NCBI RefSeq assembly: GCF_018294505.1
Contig: NC_057803.1
Span: 690,644,831 to 690,708,830 of the forward strand
Direction of reading: 5' to 3'
Source of the DNA: Triticum aestivum
Taxonomy: Eukaryota > Streptophyta > Magnoliopsida > Poales > Poaceae
DNA length: 64,000 nucleotides
Below the pieces are notes generated by a model. That model saw only the letters and a program-made list of their open reading frames with translations. It did no database searches and was not told the DNA's origin. Each line of letters begins with the position of its first letter. Position 1 is the stretch's first letter. Both the position numbers and the translations under genes were made by a program. Positions 23,910 through 34,719 of this stretch are shown one piece after another.

Positions 23910-23939
23910 GCCCGTGGCAACGCACGGGCATACTACTAG
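23910..23939 (+). other. Helitron 3' terminus (hairpin plus CTAG)
   Basis: A perfect 7-bp stem with a 6-nt loop ends 6 bp before CTAG, and T follows at 23940. This is the established 3' structure of plant Helitrons, which insert between A and T. Confidence 0.7.
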
Positions 23940-24357
23940 TACAAGTAGGAAGCCACGTTGCTTCCTCCAAAAAAGACACGTTGCTTCCCACGTGGGTGGA
24001 GCCCACCAGTTCACTCCAGCGCAAACGCGCCAGGCAAATTGGACGGCTTGATCACGCATGATCCAACGGCGCGCCGCGCGACTGACGAGTCAGGAAATCA
24101 GCCCGTTGATTTCAACGCTTTTCCATAGGGAAATGTTTTGACCGAGCAATCAGTCAGACCACGGCTGGCGTGGCTTGCGCGTTCGCGCCTGCCGGCAGCA
24201 GCCGGACTACAGGTTTGACCGCTCGATCTGATTAATACCCAGGGCACGGTCGCCATCAATCCTTTCCATTCCGACTCCTGCGCGCACGGACACTCTCAAC
24301 TTGGGAGCTTCCTAGTTCCATCCGTAGGCCAACACGCACAGGTCTATGCGGCCAGGC
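23940..24357. promoter_or_regulatory. Upstream region of the small gene
   Basis: About 420 bp of moderately GC-rich sequence lies between the Helitron end and the TATA box. CACGTTGCTTCC occurs twice (about 23953 and 23979). The part from about 24290 on is shared with copy B; the rest is not, so upstream control could differ between the copies. Confidence 0.35.
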
Positions 24358-24364
24358 TATAAAA
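24358..24364 (+). promoter_or_regulatory. TATA box of the small gene, copy A
   Basis: CTATAAAATCTGCATCC is conserved in copy B (TATAAAA at 36603-36609), with matching sequence downstream including CAACCGCAGCACTAACAGAAC. The ATG lies 145 bp further on. Confidence 0.7.
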
Positions 24365-24508
24365 TCTGCATCCCGGCGCTCCGTTCAACCGCAGCACTAA
24401 CAGAACAGGCAATTATTAGCATCTGGTCTACCAAGCCCTCTTGATCTCTCGATTCAGCGAGCAGCAAAAGGGGGTCTCAGGTGTCTGATCGGAGCATCCA
24501 CGCGATCC

Positions 24509-24778
24509 ATGGCCATGGAGAGGTTTCTGACTGCCCTCGTCTTCTGCGCGGCGCCCCTGGATGAATACGGCATGTTGATGATGACCTCTAGGGCGATCAA
24601 GCCGCTGGTGTCCGCTGGCTCGATGAAGCTGGCGGCTGCTGCGCCCAAGGCTGAGGATGCGTACGCCCGGAAGAAGCCTGGATTCTGCGGCGAGACAATC
24701 ACGCAGCGGCGTACTGGGTACGAGCTGGCGTTCGACGGTCTCAACTGCTTTGACACCGTCGTCGTGCACCAATCATGA
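24509..24778 (+). CDS. Small plant protein with FDGLNCF C-terminus
   Basis: This is an uninterrupted 89-codon frame, single exon, starting at the first ATG of the transcript predicted from the TATA box at 24358. The protein begins MAMERFLTALVFCAAP and has a central GSMKLAAAAPKAEDAY and KKPGFCGETITQRR. It ends GYELAFDGLNCFDTVVVHQS. From memory, grass genomes have short proteins ending in R-F-A-P-x-F-D-G-L-x-C-F-E-T-I-V, and this C-terminus fits that pattern. The biochemical role is unknown to me. There is no signal peptide and no clear membrane segment. Copy B has the same promoter and N-terminal half but is cut by an insertion. Conservation of promoter and frame in two diverged copies supports a real gene. 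It is the only intact host gene I can support in the window. Confidence 0.65.
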   Translation: MAMERFLTALVFCAAPLDEYGMLMMTSRAIKPLVSAGSMKLAAAAPKAEDAYARKKPGFCGETITQRRTGYELAFDGLNCFDTVVVHQS

Positions 24779-24977
24779 AAAATGATTGATTCATTGTATG
24801 TTTGTATGGACGTGTGTAATGGCATAACGGTTCTTTCATTTGATCTGTATATTTAGGACTTGGATCAATTGGGTTGTTGACATGTGCGTCTAGTAATGGT
24901 TTACTTATCTACCACACTATATTATTACTGCATAACTTTGACAAAAATGAGTCAGGGTCGCATATTAAGTGTATATA

Positions 24978-25070
24978 CTCCCTCCGTCCCAAAATAAGTG
25001 TCTCAACTTTGTACTAGCTCTAGTACAAATTTGTATTAAGCTCAAGACACTTATTTTAAGACGGAGGGAG
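24978..25070. mobile_element. Stowaway-type MITE, 93 bp
   Basis: CTCCCTCCGTCCCAAAATAAG and its inverted complement CTTATTTTAAGACGGAGGGAG bound the element. TA flanks both sides (24976-24977 and 25071-25072). Copy B has the empty site at about 38455, so insertion followed the segmental duplication. Confidence 0.95.
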
Positions 25071-25678
25071 TATAATATATCACCTTAATTGTGTCTTTGA
25101 TTATCTATCCTGTGGTTCGCTATGCCATATGAACGATTTGTGTGGCACTCCGTAATTGAATCTCCCTTTTGCTTGCTTTTCGGCATCGGTACGCACTAGC
25201 TCGGCACCACACCGAATGCCTCTCCCTCTCGCTCTCGCGACGCCACCTCCCCCTCGCCATAGCCGCCGCCACCACAGATCTGCCCCTGCGACATGCCTCC
25301 ACGCTGGCGAGAGGTGCTCGCGCTAGCTGCACCCCCGCCTCCCCCACCTCAGCAGCTTGCGCCGACCATTCGAGCATCCGGAGCCGCGGGGTGGGCGGAG
25401 CGCGCGACCAGGATCCGATTCGACTGGATCCGGTGCGAGCAGGAGTGGAAGATGGCGGAGGCAACCACACCGAAGATGAGATTTGCGGCCGTGAGGGTCG
25501 CTGAGATCCAACGAGGAAGGGCGGATGTGGAGCAAAGGAAGCTAGCACGGAGAATCTTCGCGGAGGCCACGCTGGAGGAGAGGGCAAGGATGCCCCCGTT
25601 TCCGTCCTCCCCGTCGGCCGAATTCGTAATTTGGGCGAGGGCGGAAGAAAAATCGACGGAGCCGCGGCGAACCCTCTG

Positions 25679-28347
25679 ATGAGAGTGCATCCTCGGCGTG
25701 ATTCCACCGAGCGCCTGAGGATCTCTATGGCTGGGGTGGACCTACTACCTCGCCGTAGATCGCTGGTACCTCCATGGTTTGGAGACCGCGGCGCGGTTCC
25801 GCCAGGAAATCGTTCAAGCGCTGACAAAGGGATTTGTATCCCAAAAGGGCAGGTTAGTCAGCTGTTTTCACAATCGATGACATTGTTTGATCCAGTAGGG
25901 GCTAAACTAAACTTGTGCTCGGAGAGTCGTAAATCACCATCGACGGAGGATTCCAAAATGCTGGAGATTGGGGATTTTTCCCCTGAGCTGAGAGGAGTTG
26001 CAGTTGGGCGGGATAATGCGGGACCCATCGTCACCTCTCTTCCACCAATCCGTTGCGAGAAAGTGAAAACGCCTTTGCCTTTTACGCTTTCTTCTCGAGA
26101 CAACGCGGACGAGTCTATATCTAGGGTTTTCGGACAGCTATGGGCCATTCCCTCCCCCCGCCGTCGCCAGCCTCACCCCTCTCCGCCTAGCAAAACCACC
26201 ACCACCTTGGGATGGCTCAGGAAAGATCTAGCTCGGTCGGGATATTTTTCACCCTCTGATTTATTCCCAGTCAAGCATCTCCGCCCATTCGATCCACCTC
26301 CGACGCAACTCAAGATTATCCGAGAAGGAGTTGGGGCGGGCTCCAAGTCCTTTGCGCAGGTTGTCATGGCGGACAAGAATGTGCCGCCGGTGGGGCAGAA
26401 GCAGCGCGGTCTGGCTCCGCCGAAGATCCCTGGGCGTCGTGAAGCCACGGGGGGTGCGCGTGCTGCCGCGCCCCCTAGTAAAGGTACAGCCCCTCCTGCA
26501 CAAACTACTGCTGCCGCGCCTCCGGCACCGATCCCTCCTACCCCACCGGTACAAGTCTTCGACGAGCGCTACGAAGATATGGTGTGCTTCACTTGTGGAG
26601 GCCCTGGCCACTATGTTGGTAACTGCATCCAGAAAAAAACTTGCTTCATCTGTGGTCTGGAGGGTCACAATGTCAATAATTGCGCAACCTAGGCACAGCC
26701 CCATCCAGTTGCCACTTTCTTTGGGAGTTCTGCTCTGGGGCTGGGTTTTTACCACATCAACGCCCCTGTGGGGACAGAAGCAAGTTGGCTGAACTTTAGG
26801 AACTGTGGAGAAGTTTGGATCATGAAGGGAGAAATCAGCAAGTCAGATTTGGTTAAGAATCTCTCTGGTATCTTTTGCAAAAACAAACAATGGACATGGC
26901 AGATCAGGCCGCTGTCAGAGAAGAAGTTCCTGGTTAGATTCCCACCCTGGAAAGATGTTGAAGAATTGATTGAATTCCCTGCCTTTGATTTGCCCATCGA
27001 TGGAGTTTCCATGTCTGTGAAAAGTGGACCGGCTCAATTGACCCGTTCAGCGAGCTTACTGAAGCATGGGTAGTTGTTGATGGTCTATCCTCTAAATGGT
27101 GCACATAGAAAGTCCTTTCTCAAATTGCTTCCTGCTTTGGAATTCTTGTGGATGTGGATTGGAGTGGTCTGATGAAGAGCTTCTATGAGAAAGTGAGGGT
27201 CAAAATTGCTTGTAGGGACCCAACTAAGATCCCCTTTGAAAGGATTATGGAGATGAGGAAAAAACTTTATATCTTATCCTTTACTCTGGAAGGCTTTGAC
27301 CTGATAGGGGCTGATGATCCTAATGATGATGATGGTCCTACTAACATAACAGTGGATGATGACAACAAGATAACAGAGGAGGAGGAACTGGATAAAGACA
27401 TCCTGGATGATGGAGAGGAACCCATTGATGCCCTGGAACTTGCCAACAGAGCCCCTACAAAAACCCCAGCTGGGAAGAAAGCAACTGATGATGGTACTCC
27501 ATTCCATCCCCCTGCTCTGTTGGAAGCATGCTTCTCTCCTGTGAGAGTCAACAAGAAGACTGATCAAGAAAGTGTGGCCCAGAGCGTGTGCTCTTCGATA
27601 TCCTATGCTGAGGCAATCAAAACCCTCAGCAGTCCACATAGCAAAACGAATGGGGCTAGTCTGTTTGCCGCATCATCAAGTGGTGTTGCTACTGCCACTT
27701 CCCCTGTGTCTGCTTAGAAGATATACTGTTCTGGTCTGCTGAAAGAACTGGAAGACTCTGCCTCTGATACTGACAGTGATGCTGCTGAACCTGATGAAGA
27801 GATGGTTACTGTTGAAGCTCATATAGCCAGTGGCCTGAAGATAATGGAGCTTGTGGATAAAACCAAGGAAAGGGCTACACCCAAGACCAAGTGGGGCCCG
27901 GTGGTTGCCCCAAGACTGAGCTCCAGGGTCCACAACAGGCAAAATAACATGGAGAAAGCTGCAGCTTATAAGATGAAGCAAAACCTCGAAATCGCTCCCA
28001 CATTTAAAAGTAAGTCCTTTACTGATGCATCTACATCTAGTTTAGAAGCTTATGCTTCTGCAGTTAACATCAAAATTGGTGATAATGAGATGGAAAAAAA
28101 TCAGATCATTAATGACCTTGTTAGAGATGAAACTGAAAAATGCCTTATTTTTGCTTCTCAAAATCCTGAAATTTCTTTACCTGATAGTTTAGACACTAGA
28201 TCTAGTACTGATGGTGGAGTTTGTACTCCAAAAAGAGACATTCCCAACACCAACACACCAGGGGGCACTGCTGGTGCTGTGGGTGGGCCTGGGAATGCTG
28301 TGAGAGGTGGACTCTTTAGTCTGACACATCCATTCAAAATCCCATGA
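25679..28347 (+). pseudogene. LINE ORF1, nucleic-acid-binding protein, broken
   Basis: ORF1 proteins of plant LINEs bind the element RNA. The first in-frame ATG is at 25679. A proline/alanine-rich stretch (26440-26550) leads to two CX2CX4HX4C knuckles (CFTCGGPGHYVGNC at 26585-26626; CFICGLEGHNVNNC at 26641-26682). An in-frame TAG (26690-26692) follows, and then the frame goes on with NFRNCGEVWI and WTWQIRPLSEKKFLVRFP, which resembles the DUF4283-type part of plant ORF1. A one-base loss near 27030 shifts the frame. Further TAGs lie at about 27092 and at 27715-27717. The acidic C-terminal part (27300-27440, rich in D and E) ends at TGA 28345-28347, overlapping the ORF2 start. Order and spacing are otherwise complete. 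Confidence 0.8.
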
Positions 28348-31300
28348 TTGGTATTTTTTGGAATATTAGAGGTTTGGGCCAAAAAGGGAAACTACAGTGC
28401 TTTTCTGACTTAGTTAGCAAGTATAAGCCTGATTTTTTAGGCTTTCAAGAAATTAAGAGACATACCTTGTCTGACTCCTTTCTCAATGCCCTAGCAGGAT
28501 CTATTGCTTATGATTGGCATATGCTACCTGCTTTAGGCTCTGCTGGGGGTATCCTTGTGGGTACTAAATCTAATCTTTTTGAGGTGCTTAGTGTAAGTAG
28601 TAAGAATTACTGCATTATCACAACCTTAAAAAATAAAACTGATGGTTTCCGCTGGCATTTGATTGTGGTTTATGGCACAGCTTATGCTGTAGACAAACTT
28701 GACTTTATTGCTGAACTTCATGAGAGTATGGATAACTTATGCTATCATGTTTTGTTTGGTGGTGATTTCAATCTGATTAGAGAAGCTAAAGATAAATCCT
28801 CAGGCAATATAAACACTTCTTGGACATTCTTGTTCAATGATTGGATTAATAAATGGGGCCTTAAGGAATATAAGTTGTCTAACAGGGTTTATACTTGGAG
28901 TAATAATCAGGACAATCCCCTCTTTGCCACTATTGACAGAGTTTTCTCTGCTACTAGTTGGGACAGTCGCTTCCCCCTCACCACCTTGTGCGCACTTCCC
29001 AGGGTGGGGAGTGACCATGCCCCAATTCTCCTCGACTCAGGGGTGGGTGCTGGTAACCCATCTAAACCCTTTAAATTTGAAAAATGGTGGTTGGAACAAC
29101 CATACTTTCGAGCCTTGGTAGAAAACATTTGGGCCACACCTTCACCATGTACAACTGCTATTGGGACCTGGCAATTTAAAACCAAGCTGTTCAGGAAAAG
29201 TGTTAAAGGCTGGAGCATAAACCTAGAAGCAGCTATGAAGAAAAAGAAAAAAAGTCTCCTTCAGGAATGCGATATCCTTGATGTCTTTGCTGAACAAAAT
29301 AGAACCAATGCTGGGGATGTCCTCAGAATGAAACAAATCAAAGAGGAACTTGAAGAAATCTGGAGAAAAGAGGAAACTGCCATGTGGCAGAGGTCTAGAG
29401 ATAGGAAGATTAAGGAGGGGGATAGAAACACAGCTTATTTCCATGCTATTGCTAACCAACATAGAAGAAAAAAATCAGCTGTCTATCCTAGAAGGGCCAG
29501 ATGGGCCTGTATACTCCACTAAAGACATGTTGGATGTGGCCACTGACTTCTATAAAAACCTTTTTGGTTTTGAACCAAGACCTAATATCCATTTAGATGA
29601 CCAGTTTTGGTCTGAGGAAGAAATGGTAACAGATGCAGAGAATGTTTCCCTGGAAAGACCCTTCTCAGAAGAGGAAATTAAATAAGCCATCATGGGTTCG
29701 TATGCTAATGGGGCCCCTGGCCCTGATGGCCTCTCGCTCTGGTTAGAGATTTTGAAAATGGGACCCTGGATATCCAGAGACTAAATTATTCGATTGTTAC
29801 TCTGATCCCTAAAGAGCCAGATGCCAAGAATATGAGGAAATTTAGACCAATTTGTTTGAGTAACTGCTCTGTTAAGATCTTCAGTAAAGCTATGACAAAC
29901 AGGGTTGGCCCTGTAGGTCATAGACTCCTATCTCCTTGCCAATCTGCTTTCGTGAGAGGCAGGTTTATTCTAGAAAGTGTAGTTACTGCTCAGGAGGCCA
30001 TTCATGAAGTCCATAAATCTAATGAGTCTGGGATTGTTCTCAAAATAGATTATGAGAAAGCCTATGATTGGGTGAACTGGGATTTCCTAGTAGAAATGCT
30101 GACTTCTAGGGGTTTTGGAGCTAAGTGGATCGGATGGAACCTCTCCATTCTGCAACAAAGCTCTTTCTGTGTTAAAATCAATGATGTCCTTGGGCCNNNN
30201 NNNNNNNNNNNNNNNNNNNNNNNNNNNNNNNNNNNNNNNNNNNNNNNNNNNNNNNNNNNNNNNNNNNNNNNNNNNNNNNNNNNNNNNNNNNNNNNNNNNN
30301 NNNNNNNNNNNNNNNNNNNNNNNNNNNNNNNNNNNNNNNNNNNNNNNNNNNNNNNNNNNNNNNNNNNNNNNNNNNNNNNNNNNNNNNNNNNNNNNNNNNN
30401 NNNNNNNNNNNNNNNNNNNNNNNNNNNNNNNNNNNNNNNNNNNNNNNNNNNNNNNNNNNNNNNNNNNNNNNNNNNNNNNNNNNNNNNNNNNNNNNNNNNN
30501 NNTCAAACAAGGGGATCCAAGTTCCCCCATGCTTTTCAATTTGGTGGCTGACGTGTTCTCTCGTATGCTGGCCAAAGCTATTAACAGTAATATTATCTCT
30601 GGAATTTTTCCCCATATCATCCCACAAGGGCTGATATGTCTGCAGTATGCTGATGATACAATCCTCTTTCTTAACCCTAACCTTGAATATGTTAGGAATT
30701 TGAAATGGCTACTTGCATGCTTTGAAAACCTCTCTGGGTTGAAAATCAACTATGACAAATGTGAGGTAGTGCCAATCAATATGAATAAAAATGATGCTAA
30801 ACTACTTTCCCAATTTTTTTGCTGTAAGTTGGGGGATTTCCCTCTAAAATACCTAGGAGTTCCATTACACTACCTCAAATTGAGGAGAGAAGACATTCAG
30901 TACATCATAGACAAAATTATCAAAAGAATATGTGGCTGGAATGGGAGACTACTTAGCTATGAAGCAAATTTAGTCCTCCTCAAAGCTTGTATTGCCGGTG
31001 TCCCTATGTATCTAATGTCTGTCATCAAATTTCCTAAATGGGCAATCAAAGCCATCACTTCGCAGATGGCTCACTTTTTCTGGGGGAACCTAGGTGATGA
31101 ACATAAGTATCATCTTGCCAACTGGGGGCTAATCTCTCAGAAAAAATACTTTGGTGGTCTGGGGGTACCCAACTTGAGAGAATTTAATATGGCCCTGCTA
31201 GCTTCCTAGGCAAAAAGATATTTTATGGACAGTGACAAAAACTGGGTGAGGCTGGTTGATCACAAATACACAACTGACAAACCCAATGTGTTGTGGGCTA

Positions 31301-32226
31301 AACAGAGTGTGGGCTCTCCCTTCTGGAAGGGGGTTACGTGGGCTTTTGAAGGAATTAGACCTTTCTATAAATGGAAGTTGGGGAGTGGTGAAAAGATCAG
31401 CTTTTGGGATGATGTGTGGGTGGGGGATTCTTCCCTTAAAACCCAATTTTGGGACATATATGAAATCTGCCAACAATAGCATTGTGCAGTTTCTGAGGTG
31501 TGGGATGGTTCTACTCTGAAACTTACCTTTAACAGATGTGTGGAGGCTGGGTTTATGGAGAGATGGCATGACTTGATCCTTATCATATCTAACTTGCCCA
31601 TTACTGGTGAGGTAGACCAACCCATTTGGATGTTGGAATCGTCACGAATCTACTAGGTTAAGTCTTTCTATAACATGATTAATTGGGGTGGGGTTTCTAC
31701 CCCTATCTGGAAAAAATTCTGGAAAATCGTCGTGCCTCACAGATATTTAGTTTTCCTATGGTTAGCTTTCCATAACAAGATTCTTACCAGAGATAATCTG
31801 AATAAAAGAAGGGAAGTGGAAAATTTAAAATGTTTGTTTTGTGATGAGGATGAAACTGTTTATCACCTATTCTTTGAGTGTGTGGTTGCTAAACAAATCT
31901 GGAATGATGTGTCTGACTCTTTTGGGTTTAGTAGTTCTAATGATATGAATGAACTATCTTCCTTCTGGAACCTAAATAACAAGAAGTCTGTTACCAATAT
32001 TGCCTGTGTTGCTACCATTTGGGGCATTTGGACTATGCGTAATGACATGTGCTTTCAGGGCGCGCTGTGGACAAGCACCAGTACAATCTTGGCAAGAATC
32101 AGCTCGTCATTGCATCAATGGAAGATCCTCTGTGTGGGCGACCAATCGGTGCTGCTGAGAAGATGCATTCAACTCCTAGATCGGCGAAGAGGCGAGCTGC
32201 TCAGGATTGCATGGGCGTTGGGCTGA
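28344..32226 (+). pseudogene. LINE ORF2: endonuclease and reverse transcriptase, broken
   Basis: ATG 28344 overlaps the ORF1 stop as ATGA. The APE endonuclease opens with WNIRGLG (Asn7) and QEIK (Glu36) and has GGDFNLI near residue 140 and SDHAP near 226. A frameshift in an A run at about 29470 moves reading to the next frame. A TAA follows at 29683-29685, and a short internal loss occurs between GAPGPDGLS and DFENGTLD (about 29750). Reverse transcriptase motifs follow: FRPICLSN, LKIDYEKAYD, an N gap (30197-30502), KQGDPSSP and YADD (30646-30657). In-frame TAGs lie at 31207, 31477 and 31654. A zf-RVT-like region has CLFCDEDETVYHLFFEC (from 31831). Reading ends at TGA near 32224. It cannot encode an active enzyme. 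Confidence 0.85.
30197..30502. other. Assembly gap (306 N) inside reverse transcriptase
   Basis: The flanking protein text (NDVLGP before, KQGDPSSP after) is separated by only a handful of residues in related plant LINEs, and the frames on the two sides do not match across 306 bases. The gap length is therefore doubtful, or an insertion or frameshift is hidden in it. Confidence 0.9.
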
Positions 32227-32566
32227 GAGCTTGCGTGAAGAGGACCCGAGACGAGGCACTGAAGGCTCATTCAGAGTGAAAAAAAAGATGGGGTTGCATA
32301 ATCCCCCTTGTGGTTAATGCTTCTGTCTTGGCTCGGTCGAGGACTGTAGTTTTTTAAATGGCACTCTTCAATTCGTCAGTCTGTCTTGTGGTAGCTATGA
32401 TGCGCGAATTTGAGCTCTCTCAGGTCGTAGACTTCTTATGCTTTCAGTTTCCTCTGGTCTGCCATCCTCGGGTAGGCCCGATTGCTTGTAACAGTCCATG
32501 TTGACTTCCGCTTTGCTCCGTTTATAATAAAATGGAGCGGGGGAAACCCCTTTTGATCAAAAAAAA

Positions 32567-33188
32567 GTGTTCAATTCCTGCATCTGAAAATGTAGGAGAA
32601 AAAGGACCGATAGTTCAAAGGCGGAAACCACAAAAACTATTCTCTCTGAAACTTTGACTTGTCTTGTCATCAGAATTTTGCAAACTTCATCGATAAGCAC
32701 CATGACACTTAGCATTTGGTAAATCGAAGTATGTATACTATACTGATCCTTGTTACCCCGTCTCTATTCAACCAACAAGCTGATTTGTTGAAGCCGGTTC
32801 AGTTCAGTTTCCTGATGCACTCGTACTTGAGCATTGGTCCAATCTAGAATTCGAATTATTAGCTGCGGGTCACTGCAGAGCTCTCTGTTTTGAAAAAAAA
32901 AATGTGATGCACACATGGTGAATCTTGTTAGGAAAGATAGTTTTGGACTTTTAATCAGATGTTGGCAAACTTGAACAAGGTTTGGTATGAGTAGCTGGTC
33001 CGTGAGTGGCACTGCTACAGAAAATAAAATATCTAATTCTAGTATAAACGGAAATTGAAATCCTTGAGATGACCAGTTCAAGAATAGTTGAACAAACTAG
33101 CTTGTAGATTCCTGGTGGCTGTTGACCCTAAATTTAAAAGTGAGTAGCTGAGCAATGATTTCTTTTCTCATAATGTCTCAGGTTCCGT
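32567..33188. other. End of copy A, non-coding
   Basis: This corresponds to 38590-39455 in copy B (for example CAAGCTRAYTTGTTGA and TGGTCCAATCTAGAATT). No coding signal is present. Confidence 0.55.
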
Positions 33189-34314
33189 CAGGGAGGCGCC
33201 GTCGTCTTGCCTTCCTGAGCAGGGCACAAACCCTAACAAACTAAAAAAACATCTAATACGTAACCCTCCAGCCGATAAGGACCGGGATCGATCGCGCCCG
33301 CATGAGCATGATCCCAAGTCCACCGGGGACGAAGCGGACCGGCGATGGCGCCGGTGGAAGGCAGAGGAACTCTAAGCTTTTTCTTCAATTAGGCGGCGGG
33401 TGCATGAGCTTTAGCCAAATGCGCCTTAAAGACAAGATCTACATGCTTGTGTAAAATAATGTGGATGGATAGGCGTAATTTCCTCCCGATTTTCTTAATA
33501 GGGTTGCACAATTATTGTTCTTACTGACTGATTGGTGGAAATTGGAATCCTCCATACCACTTTCCTAATTTACGTAAGGTGTCCATGTTTTTAAAATTTC
33601 AGTAAGTATTGATCGCATTGCTTGCAAAATACTATGTGCAAGCCCTGAACGAAGTGAGTAAGCACATCATTGCCATGAAAATCATGGGCACGTTTTCTTG
33701 TAGCAGAGGCGGGGCTTCACCGCACTAGCCGCGAACCGCTGCATAAGAGCAAAGCTAAGCGAGGGCAACAACTCTTTACTGCACAAATAAGTGGCGTGTC
33801 TCCTCAAGAATTGGTTGACCTTGTCAGTGAAGTTTGCGGGCATGTATTGTGAAAAGCCATTGCAGTTTACCTATTGCTACTATTACGTATGTCTCTGGGA
33901 TTATGTTGAGAACGGGCGAAGAACCTAGGTCGCCGGATTCGTCAGGCAATGGTTGCTTCTCTTCTGATGTCTCCAATTCCCTCGTGTTCCCGATACATTT
34001 CACATTGCCACATATCAGATGTGTGTGATGGTAACAAGCAAACGTGAATACAAATGTGTTTTCTTACGGGATGGAAGCAGCTAGAGTCTTGGTCTTACTA
34101 CAAGGGTTTCACCTTTTGGGCCATGTAGTAGTTGATGCTAATTGCTAGTAGGAACATTGTGCCTAGCAAAGTCGCAATTTATATAGCTGGACCATGCAAG
34201 GAGAAAACTAGAAGAGGCCATGTACTTATGATAGGTCACATGCATGGGAGATTGCCATTACACATAAAGGCATGATTTTGTCACATGCGCAAAGGACATA
34301 GAACCTTGCGGGCG

Positions 34315-34719
34315 GGAGGGATCTTGCTCCATTTTCATTTGTTTTTATGAGTTCTTTCAGGGTTTGTGCCCAACTCAGGAAGGCGAGGAGACGATGCCTC
34401 CATGAAGATGGATATGCTTGGATCCAGTCTCTGGTTCGCGTGTATCTAAGTTGGATCTTTCAATCTATACTTTATCTTCATTAGTAACGACTGGTGTGCT
34501 GGCCTGGCAGGACCTTAGCACGTTAACTTCCCGACTATCTACTACAATAAGTTTGGCCCGGCTCCAGTAAGGAGAGCAATGGCACTGGCGCATCTTCATC
34601 TCACTCCACTGCTTGTAGTCGTCGCTAGGTGGTCTATGGACATAGATGTAAAAAAGATATGTCCATGTTTTTTGTACTGCCATGGCATGATCAATAGATC
34701 GACGGTTTCCTCGCAAAAA
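34315..34719 (+). mobile_element. Short retroposon, copy 3 (duplicate of copy 2)
   Basis: It matches 2860-3269, with the 3' block CGCTAGGTGGTCTATGGACA and a short A tail at 34715-34719. The 5' part seen in copy 2 is missing here through a deletion of about 1 kb. Confidence 0.55.

Larger units (their letters stand above)
15666..23939 (+). mobile_element. Helitron-like segment with captured gene fragments
   Basis: The right end has a Helitron terminator: stem GCCCGTG, loop GCAACG, stem CACGGGC (23910-23929), then CTAG at 23936-23939 followed by T. Two related hairpins lie upstream, at 22942-22961 and 23558-23577. The left limit is a guess at TCTCAGTTGGTAGGTCGGG (15666), a TC start next to a Stowaway MITE. 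The interior holds a GC-rich first-exon-like block, then exon-like pieces including two from an ABC1-type kinase gene. Copy B of the duplication lacks the entire segment. No Rep/helicase is seen, so the element would be non-autonomous. It may be more than one nested element. Confidence 0.5.
25181..32566 (+). mobile_element. LINE (non-LTR retrotransposon), 7.4 kb, decayed
   Basis: ORF1 with two CCHC zinc knuckles, ORF2 with an APE-type endonuclease, reverse transcriptase and a C-terminal zinc-binding region, and a short A tail at 32559-32566 give the standard plant L1-like order. The 5' limit is set by where copy A stops matching copy B (about 25165-25185), and the 3' limit by the tail, after which the match to copy B resumes at GTGTTCA. 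No target duplication is seen, and some target bases seem lost. The element is absent from copy B. Coding parts carry several stops and frameshifts, and an N gap cuts the reverse transcriptase. Confidence 0.9.
711..33188 (+). repeat. Tandem segmental duplication, copy A
   Basis: Blocks of copy A recur in the same order and orientation in copy B: 711-1840 with 33189-34280; 2845-3640 with 34315-35075; 8975-11400 with 35110-36520; 24290-24720 with 36530-36950; 24880-25165 with 38345-38560; 32567-33188 with 38590-39455. The end of copy A runs directly into the start of copy B at about 33188/33189 (CAGGGAGGCGCCGTC, also at 711). Between the shared blocks copy A holds several transposons that copy B lacks. 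Divergence is visible by eye (many substitutions and small indels), so the event is not recent. Confidence 0.85.

Noticed and set aside
25781..28347. ORF1 of the LINE as a host zinc-knuckle protein gene
   Set aside because: It is followed directly by an endonuclease/reverse transcriptase frame overlapping by ATGA, so it is the first gene of the element.
30197..30502. Continuous open frames across the N gap
   Set aside because: Runs of N contain no stop codons by definition, so frame continuity there carries no evidence.
26690..31656. Programmed read-through at the repeated TAG codons of the LINE
   Set aside because: Frameshifts and a small deletion in the same genes show plain decay, and the TAGs lie at scattered positions and not at one conserved site.
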